Assembly (NCBI RefSeq): GCF_012349115.1
Contig: NZ_PQIG01000046.1
Span: 62,001-126,000, forward strand
Reading direction: 5' to 3'
DNA length: 64,000 bases
Source of the DNA: Rhizobium ruizarguesonis
GTDB taxonomy: Bacteria; Pseudomonadota; Alphaproteobacteria; Rhizobiales; Rhizobiaceae
Positions 52,405-61,546 of this stretch are shown piece by piece. A program made the position numbers and the translations under genes. Numbering within the stretch: position 1 is the first letter of the stretch; every line of letters starts with the position of its first letter. The notes below the pieces were generated by a model that made no database searches, was not told the origin of the DNA, and worked only from the letters and a program-made list of their open reading frames with translations.

Positions 52405-52805
52405 GATCGCCGAGTGTGGTTCGGCATGCCATTCGCCGCTCCGACCGGCGTCAAAGCTGACCCGCTTCTTGCCTCTCAGGCCGGTAGAAAGTCCAACAGC
52501 CCGCAAGGGGCGGCAAAAACTGGCTCATCGCCCGTCTCGAATGCGCCATGTGGGACGGCTCCGGGTTGGCAGGATGTTTTTGACTTTTGCATGCTGCTGG
52601 CCGGAGGTGCCGTACTTAGATCGTCAGCAGCCGCAGCGGCAACTTCGCGTTGTCCCCGGTCGCCTTACTGAAAGGGCTTTCGGCTGAGGGTACAGCCACG
52701 AAAGCTTCGTTAGAACTTCACGAAAACTGAGGCTGCAGTGCCTGCGCGCCTTCGACGTGGTAAGATATCCGGCTCGCTTACGAGATCGAAAGGGTGGGCA
52801 GGGAC

Positions 52806-54977
52806 ATGGAGAGGCGGCTCACCGCTATACTTTCCGCCGATGTGGTTGGCTATAGCCGCCTCATGGGAGAGGATGAGGGCGGCACACTGGAGCGGTTGAA
52901 GGCATGTCGCAGGAACTTGGTCGATCCCGCCATTGCGGAGTTTCACGGCCGCATCATCAAGCTCATGGGCGATGGTGCACTGGTTGAGTTCGCGAGCGTG
53001 GTAGACGCGGTCCAATGTGCCGCGATCATCCAACGGAAAATGGCCAGCCACGACCCGAACACCTCCGACGAAAAGAGAATTCAGTTTCGCATCGGCGTCA
53101 ACCTTGGCGACATCATTGTCGAAGGCGATGACATCTACGGCGACGGCGTCAACATAGCCGCGCGCCTGGAGGGTCTAGCCCAGCCGGGCGGAATCTGCAT
53201 ATCCGGCACCGCTTTCGACCACGCGGTGCACAAGGCCGATGTCGGCTTTTCATCTCTCGGTGAGCAGAGGCTGAAGAACATTGCCGATCCGGTTCGCGCC
53301 TATAGTGTTCTGCTCGACCCCTCCCAGGCGGGCAAGGTCGTCGCGGCCCCTCGGGCCGGACGTCGGGCTATGATCCTGACAACACTCGCAACGCTCATAA
53401 TCGCGGCCATCTTGATTGTCGTCGTATGGCAACGGCCGTTTGCACCGCAACGCCCATCGATCGCGGTGCTGCCATTCACAAATTTGAGTGGCGACCCAAG
53501 CCAAGACTATTTTACCGATGGCATCACCGACAACCTGATCTCCGATCTCGCCAGACTTTCTGACCTTGACGTCATCTCCCAGAATTCGGTGTTTGCCTAC
53601 AAGGGCAAACCCCACGTTTTGGCCGACATCAAACGCGATCTCGGCGTGCGCTTTGTCGTTGAGGGCAGCGTGCAGCGGACCGGCGATCAAATCCGCGTCA
53701 CTGCGCAATTGATGGATGCGGCAAGCGGCGACCATCTGTGGGCCTCTCGATTTAGTCGCGGCGCGGCGGATGTTTTTGCTGTGCAGGACGAGATGAGCCA
53801 GCAGATCGCCGAAGCGCTCGGCCTGAGGTTGACTCGGTCCGAGACTAAGCGGATTGCCCGTCCGCCGACCGCCAATCTCGAGGCGTACGACTACTACCTG
53901 CGTGCCGAGCAAGCGGCGCGCACCGGCCGCCGTTCCCAAATGCTGGAGGCACTGGCGCTCTTTGACAAGGCGGAGGCGCTCGACCCCAGTTTTGCAGAGG
54001 CCTTCGCGGCCGACGCGCGCGCTACCGCCTATGTCTGGCAAAGCGTCTACGACGATGTTCTCCAGAGCGCCTTGGCGCGAAAACAGGCCTACGACAAGGC
54101 AAGTCGCGCTCTGGCCCTCGACCCCGACCTTTCATCGCCGTACGCCGTTCTTGCCATCATCCAGGGCGTCGACCGCCGCTACGAGCAGGCGATCGCCTCG
54201 GCGCAGCAGGCAGTGTCGCTCGGCCCCACCGACGCCGAAGCCTATATGGCGCTCGCATACGTTCAGTTGATCTCGGGCAATCATGCCGAAGCCGCTGCGG
54301 CCGTCGAGACGGCGCTGAGGTACGACCCGACCTTATCGGCTATCGACCGATATACTGCCGGCCTGGTTTTTTATCTGCAGCGCGACTACGCGAAGGCGCT
54401 CGCCAATTTCGAACGCGCGCGCGACAGTTCTCCAGATAACGGCGGGTTCGTCATTCCCCTCGCCATGGCCTATGTCCGAGCCGGCCGCCTTGAGGATGCC
54501 CGTGCGGCTGTCGCCGAAGGAAATCGCCTTCTCGCGGGGCTCGATTGCCTGGCGGGTTGGCGTATGGGCTATGCCCACTTCCGCAACGAGCAGGATTTGG
54601 CGTTTATCCTCGATGCGCTGCGCGAGGCCGGCCTGCCGGAATGGCCCTTCGGTTTCAAGGGCGACGACAACGATCGGCTGAAGGGTGACGAAATCGCGAG
54701 CACCGTCATGGGCAAACTCCTGCAGGGCAAGACCGAACCCTTGGGAAGCCCGGCACTCATGCAAATCGGCTTCGATGGCAAGTCGGCATTCCGCTCGGCG
54801 ACGCAGATGATGACCGAGACGGTTTCCGTCGATGGCGACCTGCTCTGCGAACAGAGTGAAAACGCGTTTGGTCGAGCCGATTGTGGCCCGGTCTACAGAC
54901 GTGCAAACTCGCCCGATAAAACCAACTATGCTTACGTGAACTCGAGCAAGGTCTTCTATTTCTCGCCCGTCAAATAG
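52806..54977 (+). CDS. Class III adenylate/guanylate cyclase with TPR domain
   Basis: This 723-aa protein makes a cyclic nucleotide. The cyclase domain occupies residues about 1-170: first metal Asp in LSADVVGYSRLM (D12), second in LMGDGALVEF (D56), and GVNLGDIIVEGDDIYGDGVN followed by IAARLE with the transition-state Asn/Arg. A single membrane helix (about 184-206) separates it from a periplasmic part: a TolB/FlgO-like domain (PSIAVLPFTNLSGDPSQDYF) and about five TPRs. This architecture is very common in rhizobia, where such proteins may sense envelope signals. An in-frame GTG four codons earlier is possible. It converges with the YHS gene, 11 bases apart. Confidence 0.9.
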   Translation: MERRLTAILSADVVGYSRLMGEDEGGTLERLKACRRNLVDPAIAEFHGRIIKLMGDGALVEFASVVDAVQCAAIIQRKMASHDPNTSDEKRIQFRIGVNLGDIIVEGDDIYGDGVNIAARLEGLAQPGGICISGTAFDHAVHKADVGFSSLGEQRLKNIADPVRAYSVLLDPSQAGKVVAAPRAGRRAMILTTLATLIIAAILIVVVWQRPFAPQRPSIAVLPFTNLSGDPSQDYFTDGITDNLISDLARLSDLDVISQNSVFAYKGKPHVLADIKRDLGVRFVVEGSVQRTGDQIRVTAQLMDAASGDHLWASRFSRGAADVFAVQDEMSQQIAEALGLRLTRSETKRIARPPTANLEAYDYYLRAEQAARTGRRSQMLEALALFDKAEALDPSFAEAFAADARATAYVWQSVYDDVLQSALARKQAYDKASRALALDPDLSSPYAVLAIIQGVDRRYEQAIASAQQAVSLGPTDAEAYMALAYVQLISGNHAEAAAAVETALRYDPTLSAIDRYTAGLVFYLQRDYAKALANFERARDSSPDNGGFVIPLAMAYVRAGRLEDARAAVAEGNRLLAGLDCLAGWRMGYAHFRNEQDLAFILDALREAGLPEWPFGFKGDDNDRLKGDEIASTVMGKLLQGKTEPLGSPALMQIGFDGKSAFRSATQMMTETVSVDGDLLCEQSENAFGRADCGPVYRRANSPDKTNYAYVNSSKVFYFSPVK

Positions 54978-54988
54978 ACACGTTGCGG

Positions 54989-55498
54989 TCAGTGATACTG
55001 ATCCAGTTCGAGATCGGCTGCGACCTTCGGCCACTTGCTATCTGCCTGAGGAACGGCGTCCGCCGCATGGGCGGCGAACCATTCCGCATCGCCCTTGTCG
55101 TAAATCAGGTAAAGCTTGCCGTCGATGATCTTGAATGCTTCTGGATCGTTATTGAGGGTGACCGATCCGTTCCCTACCTCGCCCGCGCAGTAGCCGCCGT
55201 ACTGAGGGGCATATTTGAGCGGCTCACTCATGAACATTTCACGGTGTTTGGCATTGGCGAAATGCCACGGCGTCCCCAGCCATTCGTAGGAGAATTCCTC
55301 GGAGCCTTTCACTGCTTTGCCTTCGGTGAAATAGGCGACCGTGTCGTATCCCATGATCGCTACACCGCCGAAGTACCCCGTGTTTACCGAGTCGTCGGCA
55401 AATGCCGACGATCCGCCGATAGCCGCTGCCACAGCCAAACCGAACACCGCCACAGAGCGACCAATCGCTCGTGCACCGCTTCTGGTCACTACATCCAT
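54989..55498 (-). CDS. Secreted YHS-domain protein
   Basis: This 169-aa protein has a signal peptide (about 1-34, cleavage near AFAD) and a YHS-like domain: GYDTVAYFTEGKAVKGSEEF, WLGTPWHFANAKHREMFMSE then KYAPQYGGYCAG. YHS domains are linked to metal (copper) handling; here the Tyr-His-Ser motif is replaced by related positions and one Cys (YCAG) remains. AGGAGGCGGAG precedes the ATG at 55498. It is 13 bases after the ankyrin gene. Confidence 0.85.
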   Translation of the reverse strand: MDVVTRSGARAIGRSVAVFGLAVAAAIGGSSAFADDSVNTGYFGGVAIMGYDTVAYFTEGKAVKGSEEFSYEWLGTPWHFANAKHREMFMSEPLKYAPQYGGYCAGEVGNGSVTLNNDPEAFKIIDGKLYLIYDKGDAEWFAAHAADAVPQADSKWPKVAADLELDQYH

Positions 55499-55511
55499 CT
55501 CCGCCTCCTGT

Positions 55512-56105
55512 TTAATCGTGGATTTCCATGCACTTCGCATAATCTTGGTCGCCCAGGAAGCTCGCCGGCGGGCAGGTCGCGCCATGCCGCTTGAACAGCC
55601 GGACGATGTCAGTGTTGCGCTTCAAGAATGCCCGCGTGATCGGCGTGTAGCCGTGAACCTCCACATGACCGACGTCGGCCCCCTCAGCGAGCAGAAACGT
55701 GGCGAGAGCGACGTGATTTTCCTCGCCGGCCACCATCAGCGGGGTCACACCCGCTTTATTGGCTGCGTCATCGAGCGTCGCGCCGTGGGCGAGCAGCAGT
55801 CTGCTGATCGGCACGCTGCCGGAAAAGGCGGCAGCATGAAGCGGCGTAAAGCCACCGGAGTTACGCGCCATGACGTCAGCACCTTTGCCGATCAACAATT
55901 CGGCTACGGCGAAGTGGTCTGCGAGCGAGGCGTTTATGAGAGGTGTTGCCTGATCGCGGGCCCGGCTGTTCACACTGACACCCGAGGCCAAAGCCTGCTC
56001 GACGGCTGTGCGATCTCCAGCCGCAACGGCATCGAACAAGGGTTCCCCCGCGGCCGCCATTGTCGCCGCGAAAATCAACACAGCCGATGCAAGCAGCCGG
56101 CGCAT
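55512..56105 (-). CDS. Secreted ankyrin-repeat protein
   Basis: This 197-aa protein has a signal peptide (MRRLLASAVLIFAATMAAAG) followed by four to five ankyrin repeats from residue about 22: LFDAVAAGDRTAVEQALASG, DQATPLINASLADHFAVAEL, GFTPLHAAAFSGSVPISRLL, GVTPLMVAGEENHVALATFL. It ends in a short tail with two Cys. Periplasmic ankyrin proteins often protect against oxidants or partner catalases, but no such function is shown here. It forms a two-gene operon with the YHS gene and faces the cyclase gene. Confidence 0.87.
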   Translation of the reverse strand: MRRLLASAVLIFAATMAAAGEPLFDAVAAGDRTAVEQALASGVSVNSRARDQATPLINASLADHFAVAELLIGKGADVMARNSGGFTPLHAAAFSGSVPISRLLLAHGATLDDAANKAGVTPLMVAGEENHVALATFLLAEGADVGHVEVHGYTPITRAFLKRNTDIVRLFKRHGATCPPASFLGDQDYAKCMEIHD

Positions 56106-56585
56106 AGTTTCACCTTAGCGATTTCTAATACAAATAGCACAACGCCAGGACTTTGGATAGGCAATGGGCGCTGGTAGAGGCGCTGCGATGGCATGGCGCG
56201 AGGACACCCGCCGGCTATCGAATGACGAGAAGTTTCTTCCATGCAGTGCAGCACGACGGCAATCTTGGGAGCGAAAGGTCGCCATCCACGGTTTCGTTGC
56301 TGAAGTAGCGGACAACTACTCGTGTTCACCGCTGCCCAAGCCCAGGGTCGAAACGCAGGACTCATAAGAAGCCTTGATCACTTCACGAAGGATCGAGCCA
56401 TGGCGCTGTACAAACATGGACAGGCCTGGACGCTCCATCGGTGTGTCGGCCCCGTGTCCGGTCATGGTCATGCCGGCCTCAATGGCACGGTGAGTGTCCT
56501 CTTTCGGGCCCGAAGCGGCCAACTCCTATGCCAGGACATACCTTACTCGGCTATCGTGAAGCCGGAATGCGAACAACAGGCAAGG

Positions 56586-57122
56586 ATGATCGCAGTGACA
56601 GGTTTCGAAATGCGGGCGACCTCCAACGCAGCAACGCGCAAAACTGCGCGGTTATCTTTGAGACTGCCAGAAGCCCAGGATATCAATTTCACTGCCGACC
56701 TCTTCTCAAGAAAGGAACTCGTCGCGCATCGTCCCGATCCTCACCCAGACGCACCAGAAGAGAGCGCCGCTCGCCTTGCGCGAGACATGGCCCATTGGAA
56801 AGATCACGGCTTCGGGCGATGGACAGCGTTAGCTGATGGAAATCTAGTCGGCTTCGGCGGAGTCACGGTCTCAAAGGAATTTGATGGCCTCAACCTCTCG
56901 TACCACCTTCACCCTGATTACTGGGGGCATGGCTTTGCCACAGAGTTGGTGACGGAAGCGGTGCGATTTGCATTCGAAGATGTCGGCATTCGTCGCGTTA
57001 TCGGGCTGGTACGCCCTGCCAACCCAGCCGCTCGACGAGTTTTGGAGAGATGCGGCTTCTCGTTCGAACGAGAGGTTATGCTGCACGGCGCTCCGACTAA
57101 TTTGTATGTCCGAGAACGATGA
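56586..57122 (+). CDS. GNAT-family acetyltransferase (RimJ/RimL-like)
   Basis: This 178-aa N-acetyltransferase has RKTARLSLRLPEAQDINFTA at its head, GRWTALADGNLVGFGGVTVS, LSYHLHPDYWGHGFATELVT with the acetyl-CoA loop (Y-W-G-H-G-F-A), and VIGLVRPANPAARRVLERCG followed by FSFEREVMLHG, the standard RimJ/RimL-type pattern. The ATG at 56586 or that at 56610 could be the start; further upstream the frame reads as noise. The target amine is unknown. The short gaps on both sides hold nothing else. Confidence 0.82.
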   Translation: MIAVTGFEMRATSNAATRKTARLSLRLPEAQDINFTADLFSRKELVAHRPDPHPDAPEESAARLARDMAHWKDHGFGRWTALADGNLVGFGGVTVSKEFDGLNLSYHLHPDYWGHGFATELVTEAVRFAFEDVGIRRVIGLVRPANPAARRVLERCGFSFEREVMLHGAPTNLYVRER

Positions 57123-57226
57123 CCGGTATTGTGCGATCCGGCGGAGGGTGTAGTCGCATGTCGGCCGAAAACGCCCACCCAACGATGGGCAGCGAGTGCG
57201 ACTGACACGAACCCCAGCCGGCAGAT

Positions 57227-57622
57227 TTACCCGACCGTCGAGACAGCGTGCACCTTCATGTCATCTCGAACTTCATAGAATTTGTCCCCATCGATATAGA
57301 TAGAGTGGCAATTTGGCTTCTCGCCTTTTCCGTTCGAGCAAGCTTTGCCGTCCTTGAAGGTGAGCTTGATTTTCACGTCCATCATTTTGCCGTCGACGTT
57401 AGCCTTACCCGTGATCGTGCCCTTCTTCCAACTCCATACGAGATCGGCGGTCACGGGCTTCTCCAGATCGAAAATCTCGACTTTCACATGCTTGCCATCA
57501 GCAAAGGCTTTGAACTCTTCCATCGTGACCTTTTTGGCACCCGCTGGAAGGTCCACGGCATATGCGTTTATACCTGATAGTAAGAACGCCAGTGCACCAA
57601 TGCTTGAAAGAATCTTTCTCAT
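57227..57622 (-). CDS. Small secreted hypothetical protein
   Basis: This 131-aa protein has a signal peptide (MRKILSSIGALAFLLSGINA then YA). The mature part is lysine-rich with alternating beta pattern: VTMEEFKAFADGKHVKVEIF, KGTITGKANVDGKMMDVKIK, ACSNGKGEKPNCHSIYIDGD. The two cysteines in the CSNGKGEKPNC stretch probably form a disulfide. Similar small periplasmic proteins occur in rhizobia without known function. The ATG at 57622 has GGGGACC upstream; a farther ATG lacks sense. Confidence 0.72.
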   Translation of the reverse strand: MRKILSSIGALAFLLSGINAYAVDLPAGAKKVTMEEFKAFADGKHVKVEIFDLEKPVTADLVWSWKKGTITGKANVDGKMMDVKIKLTFKDGKACSNGKGEKPNCHSIYIDGDKFYEVRDDMKVHAVSTVG

Positions 57623-58579
57623 GGCGTAGGTCCCCACCCCAAAATTAGGGTGCGCTAAGCTACCGCCCGTGGGTTGGTGCTGCAACGTGACCACCATCAT
57701 CATTTTGATGGAGGCGGCGAAGTCGCCGTGTCTGCTTGCGGCTCAAGTGGTCAGGCCCAACACACACACTCGATAAGATACGAGCAGTTGCATACAGGAA
57801 ATTTTAGGGGTCTGGAGAAAGACCAGCGAGAAGCTCTGCTTTCGTGGAACCTCCGTGGAGCTTCAATGTCTCCGGCGAGAATGTCGAACCGGATATCATG
57901 GGACAACTGAAAACATTCAGATCAGAAAGTGGAGCGGTGGCGTAGAAGTGCTTCTGCCAACTCGCGCTTCCGCGCATCAAAGGCGTCCATTTTTGACTTC
58001 ACCGACGACAGGTCTATGGTTCAGCGATCAGGGCGAGCAACTTGTACTGATCGGCAATGAGGGGGTTGATGACTTCGTCCTTCGCGTCGGCCGCGTTCCA
58101 GCTGCGAGAACTGCGCCAACCGGAAAGACGCCATGATCCAAGGCGATGCGAGCCTCGGCTAATGCGTGGTCCATCATGTGTACGTCATCGATCAACGGCA
58201 TGCTGGTTGGGTCCGAACCGACTCTTGGTTGCATTGAGAATAATCGATGCAGCGCTTTGGGGCGCGCGCCGAATTGCCGGGATAGTAATCGTTTGCTGCC
58301 ATTCCACTTGGAAGCCCATCCAAACCTGCTGCCGGGTTGAAGGGCAATCATGGCATTGAGGTCGACTCTGTTCACGAGGTCGAAGCGTAATCGGCGGACT
58401 TCGACAGAACAACGGATCGTTTCATGTTCCATGCCACAACCAGACTTGCTCCCACCAACATCGCTGTGTTGAAAAAGGCGCTGCGGAGTGCGGGCAAAAA
58501 GGCGCCTCAGGTCTCGAACAGTTTAGCTTCCGACATGCCAATCAAACCGGTGCCAACAGCTGTACCTTGCTGGTCGCGC
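57623..58579. other. Intergenic stretch with gene debris
   Basis: No intact gene is supported in nearly 1 kb. Short frames on both strands look random apart from the deaminase-like fragment at 58014-58201. Confidence 0.5.
58014..58201 (-). pseudogene. Possible nucleoside-deaminase fragment
   Basis: The minus-strand reading MPLIDDVHMMDHALAEARIA then LDHGVFPVGAVLAAG (58201-58097) matches the N-terminal helix and first strand of TadA/nucleoside deaminases. The zinc motifs (HAE, PCxxC) are absent. After a frame change, NAADAKDEVINPLIADQYKL and LALIAEP reads well to a stop at 58014 but is not deaminase-like. At most this is a decayed gene or two joined scraps. Confidence 0.3.
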
Positions 58580-59410
58580 TCAGCCATCGACATCCGCGGC
58601 GATCGTCACCTCCTTGAAGGCGTCGAGAGTAGCCAGCCGCTCGACCAGCGCCTTGCGGATCGAGGCATAGCTGCCGGCGCCGAGCGCAAGTCGCTTCGGT
58701 GCCGCGTGTTGCTCGGCAGCCTCGATCATCGCCTGCGCCATCTTGACGGGGTCACCCTTGGCTTCGAACGTGCCGTCGGCGATGGCGCGGCGAATTTCGC
58801 CGGCCGGCGTCGCGTCATAGGCTTCCATCGGCTGCGGCGCGACCAAGCCGCGCCCGAAATCGGTCCGCGCCGGACCTGGCTCGGCGATGATGAAGTCGAT
58901 GCCGAAGGGGGCGACCTCCTGCGAAACGGCTTCGATGAAGCCTTCGATGCCCCATTTGGTCGCATGGTAGAGGCTGAAATTCGGATAGGCGATCTGCCCG
59001 CCTTCCGAAGACACCTGCAGGATGCGGCCGCCGCCCTGTGCGCGCATATGCGGCAGCGCTGCCCGGATCACCTGGATCGAGCCGATCAGATTGGTGTCGA
59101 TCTGATGGCGGATCTGTTTGTCGCTGACCTCCTCCGCAGCACCGAACAGGCCGTAGCCGGCATTGCTGACGACGACGTCGATCCGGCCCACCGCTCCAAA
59201 AGCGGCGTCAACGACCGGGCGCACCGCCCCGTCATCGCTGACGTCAAGCGTCGCGATCCAGAGGTTCTCGCCGTAATGCGACTTCAGATCGTCGAGGGCT
59301 TCCGGCCTTCGCACCGTCGCCGCGACGCGATCGCCGCGCGCCAGCAGTTTTTTGGTCATGATGCGCCCGAAACCGGAGGAGGTGCCTGTTATCATCCATG
59401 TCTTTGCCAT
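58580..59410 (-). CDS. Short-chain dehydrogenase/reductase
   Basis: This 276-aa classical-type SDR has the cofactor loop MITGTSSGFGRIMTKKLLAR, NAGYG, catalytic Ser in LQVSSEGGQIAYPNFSLYHA and the Tyr-x3-Lys YHATK. The C-terminal third (from about 190) is variable and probably binds a substrate. The Arg at the end of the second strand (TVRRPE) suggests NADP(H). The ATG at 59410 begins the Rossmann sequence; MKGKT five codons earlier is an alternative. It diverges from the LysR gene with 109 bases between starts, the usual regulator-target arrangement. Confidence 0.9.
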   Translation of the reverse strand: MAKTWMITGTSSGFGRIMTKKLLARGDRVAATVRRPEALDDLKSHYGENLWIATLDVSDDGAVRPVVDAAFGAVGRIDVVVSNAGYGLFGAAEEVSDKQIRHQIDTNLIGSIQVIRAALPHMRAQGGGRILQVSSEGGQIAYPNFSLYHATKWGIEGFIEAVSQEVAPFGIDFIIAEPGPARTDFGRGLVAPQPMEAYDATPAGEIRRAIADGTFEAKGDPVKMAQAMIEAAEQHAAPKRLALGAGSYASIRKALVERLATLDAFKEVTIAADVDG

Positions 59411-59519
59411 TGTCTTACCTTTCATGCCGCCGGATTGCGGCTGCTCTTGAAGGTAAAGATAGATGAGCCTATTCCTGCTTCCATCCGTTGAATGTTGCAT
59501 GAGTTGGTGAATTTTAGCC

Positions 59520-60425
59520 ATGAATTACAGGCCGACCCTTGCCGATCTGAGAGCCTTGTCTGCCATCGTCACCCATCGCAGCTTCCGCAAAGCCGCCGAC
59601 GAGTTGGGTCTGTCACCTTCGACGCTCAGCCATCTGATGCGTTCGCTCGAAGCAAATATGGGCGTTCGGCTTCTCAACCGGACGACCCGCAGCGTCGCGG
59701 CGACGGAAGCCGGCGAGCGCCTCGTTGCCCGTCTGACACCACTGTTCAGGGATTTCGATCTGGCGCTCGAGGAGGTCAACGAATTCCGCGGCCACCCCAG
59801 CGGGACGCTGAAGATCAATACCAGCGAGATCGCCGCGCGGGTGCTGCTCGATGCCGCAGTCCCGACCTTTCTCATCCGCTATCCCGACATGTCGCTCGAT
59901 CTTGTCACCGACAATCGGCTCGTCGATGTCGTTGCCGACGGTTTCGATGCAGGCATAAGGCTTCGCGAGTCGGTGCCGCTCGACATGATCGCGGTGGAAT
60001 TCGGCGGCGATACCCGCTTTGTTGCCGTCGCTTCGCCGGCCTATCTCGCAGCGCATCCGGCACCGCCGACACCGGACGCATTAAAGTCCCACGCCTGCAT
60101 CCGCTTCCGGCTGCCAAGCGGCAAGCTCTTTCGCTGGGAGTTCGAAAAACACGGCCACGAGCTTGTCGTCGACGTTCCCGGCGTGCTGACACTCGACCAT
60201 GTCGAACTGATGGCGCAGGCCGCAACAAAGGGGCTCGGCATCGCCTATGTCTCGGATCGCACCGCCCGGCCTTTTCTCGAAAGCGGCGCGCTCGTCACCG
60301 TGCTTGACGACTGGTGTCCCGCCATTCCGGGCCTCTGTCTCTATTATCCCGGCCACCGTCACGTGCCGCAGGGTTTGCGAGCCTTCATCACGGTGCTGAC
60401 CGAGGTCGAGCGTCACAGACAATAG
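59520..60425 (+). CDS. LysR-family transcriptional regulator
   Basis: This 301-aa regulator has an N-terminal HTH (about 8-66: DLRALSAIVTHRSFRKAADE, LGLSPSTLSHLMRSLEANMG, RLLNRTTRSVAATEAGERLV) and an effector domain. It belongs to the large group whose members sit divergently beside the SDR they control. The effector is unknown. It converges with the next LysR gene, 20 bases apart. Confidence 0.92.
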   Translation: MNYRPTLADLRALSAIVTHRSFRKAADELGLSPSTLSHLMRSLEANMGVRLLNRTTRSVAATEAGERLVARLTPLFRDFDLALEEVNEFRGHPSGTLKINTSEIAARVLLDAAVPTFLIRYPDMSLDLVTDNRLVDVVADGFDAGIRLRESVPLDMIAVEFGGDTRFVAVASPAYLAAHPAPPTPDALKSHACIRFRLPSGKLFRWEFEKHGHELVVDVPGVLTLDHVELMAQAATKGLGIAYVSDRTARPFLESGALVTVLDDWCPAIPGLCLYYPGHRHVPQGLRAFITVLTEVERHRQ

Positions 60426-60445
60426 ATCGCCCTCGCCCACCCCCT

Positions 60446-61336
60446 TCAGAATCCCCCGATCCGGGACCCGATCCAGTGGACGAAGAGCGAGGCAGACGGG
60501 CTGAGCCGTTCGAAACTGCGCGCAACGAGCCAGTAGGCGCCGTGAGGAATGGCAAGATCGAAGAGGCGAAGCAGCCGGCCTGCCTTGATCTCTTCCTCGG
60601 CGAAGATCTCGTCCATCAGCGCTACGCCCTGCCCGCGCAGGACCGCCTGCATCACCAGGCCGCCATCGGCATAGATCGGTCCCCGCGCCGTCTGCGGCAT
60701 GGCGACATCAGCCGTCTCGAACCATCTCGACCACACATCCCGGTTTTCCTCATGCAGCAGCGTATGGCGCAGAATGTCCTCCGGCCGCTTAATCGCCGGC
60801 CCCATCTTGAGCAAGGCAGGCGCTGCGACCGCTATCATCCTGACATCGGCGAGATTCTCGCTCTCGGTCCTCGGCCAGGCGGTGGCGACCGCGCCGTGGC
60901 GGATGGCGATTTCGGCCTGACCACTGCGGAACTCGGCGAGGCGTGGATCGGAGTCGATCGTCACCTCGATCTCGGGATGCCGCTCGCGAAACTCCGGCAG
61001 GCGGGGAACGAGCCAGCATGCCGCGAAGGAAGGTTCCGCGCTGATCGTGACCGCGGCATCCGTCGACCGGCCGCGGATCTCCTCCAGGCATTCATCGATC
61101 CGGTCGAAGGATAACGTCAGGATCGCCAGCAGCTTGTTGCCCGAGGCGGTCAGGTGGACGCCGCGATGGCGGCGCTCGAAGAGCGCTTCGCCCAGCGACG
61201 TCTCCAGCTCGCGGATCTGCCGGCTGACCGCTGCCTGCGAGATGAACAGCTCCTGCGCCGCCAGCGTGAAGCTTTCGAGGCGGCCGGCAACCTCGAAACT
61301 CCGCAAAGCCGTCAGTGGCAGGCGCCCGCGTTTCAT
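60446..61336 (-). CDS. LysR-family regulator, GcvA-like
   Basis: This 296-aa regulator starts MKRGRLPLTALRSFEVAGRL, the opening of GcvA/AmpR-like LysR proteins, with HTH through FISQAAVSRQIRELETSLGE and ALFERRHRGVHLTASG, and an effector domain with YADGGLVMQAVLRGQGVALM. The ATG at 61336 is chosen from this family-specific start; the frame is open 22 codons earlier. No obvious target lies divergent to it: the 210 bases up to the EEP gene hold only a 52-codon frame from 61425, which is not convincing. Confidence 0.9.
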   Translation of the reverse strand: MKRGRLPLTALRSFEVAGRLESFTLAAQELFISQAAVSRQIRELETSLGEALFERRHRGVHLTASGNKLLAILTLSFDRIDECLEEIRGRSTDAAVTISAEPSFAACWLVPRLPEFRERHPEIEVTIDSDPRLAEFRSGQAEIAIRHGAVATAWPRTESENLADVRMIAVAAPALLKMGPAIKRPEDILRHTLLHEENRDVWSRWFETADVAMPQTARGPIYADGGLVMQAVLRGQGVALMDEIFAEEEIKAGRLLRLFDLAIPHGAYWLVARSFERLSPSASLFVHWIGSRIGGF

Positions 61337-61546
61337 CCATAACCTCAAGTCATTCGAGGCCGACGATAAACTCGTTTGAAGGCGCCAGGCAAGAGGCGGC
61401 ATATGATCGCGAAGGAGAGATATCGATGCGCAAGCGGATATTCGAGATCATATTGAACGTCATCCGGCTGGTGACGTTTCAGCCATGCTTGAGTGAAAGC
61501 GCCGGGCGAAGTGACAAAGGCGACGGCACCCGCTGTCGCCATGACA

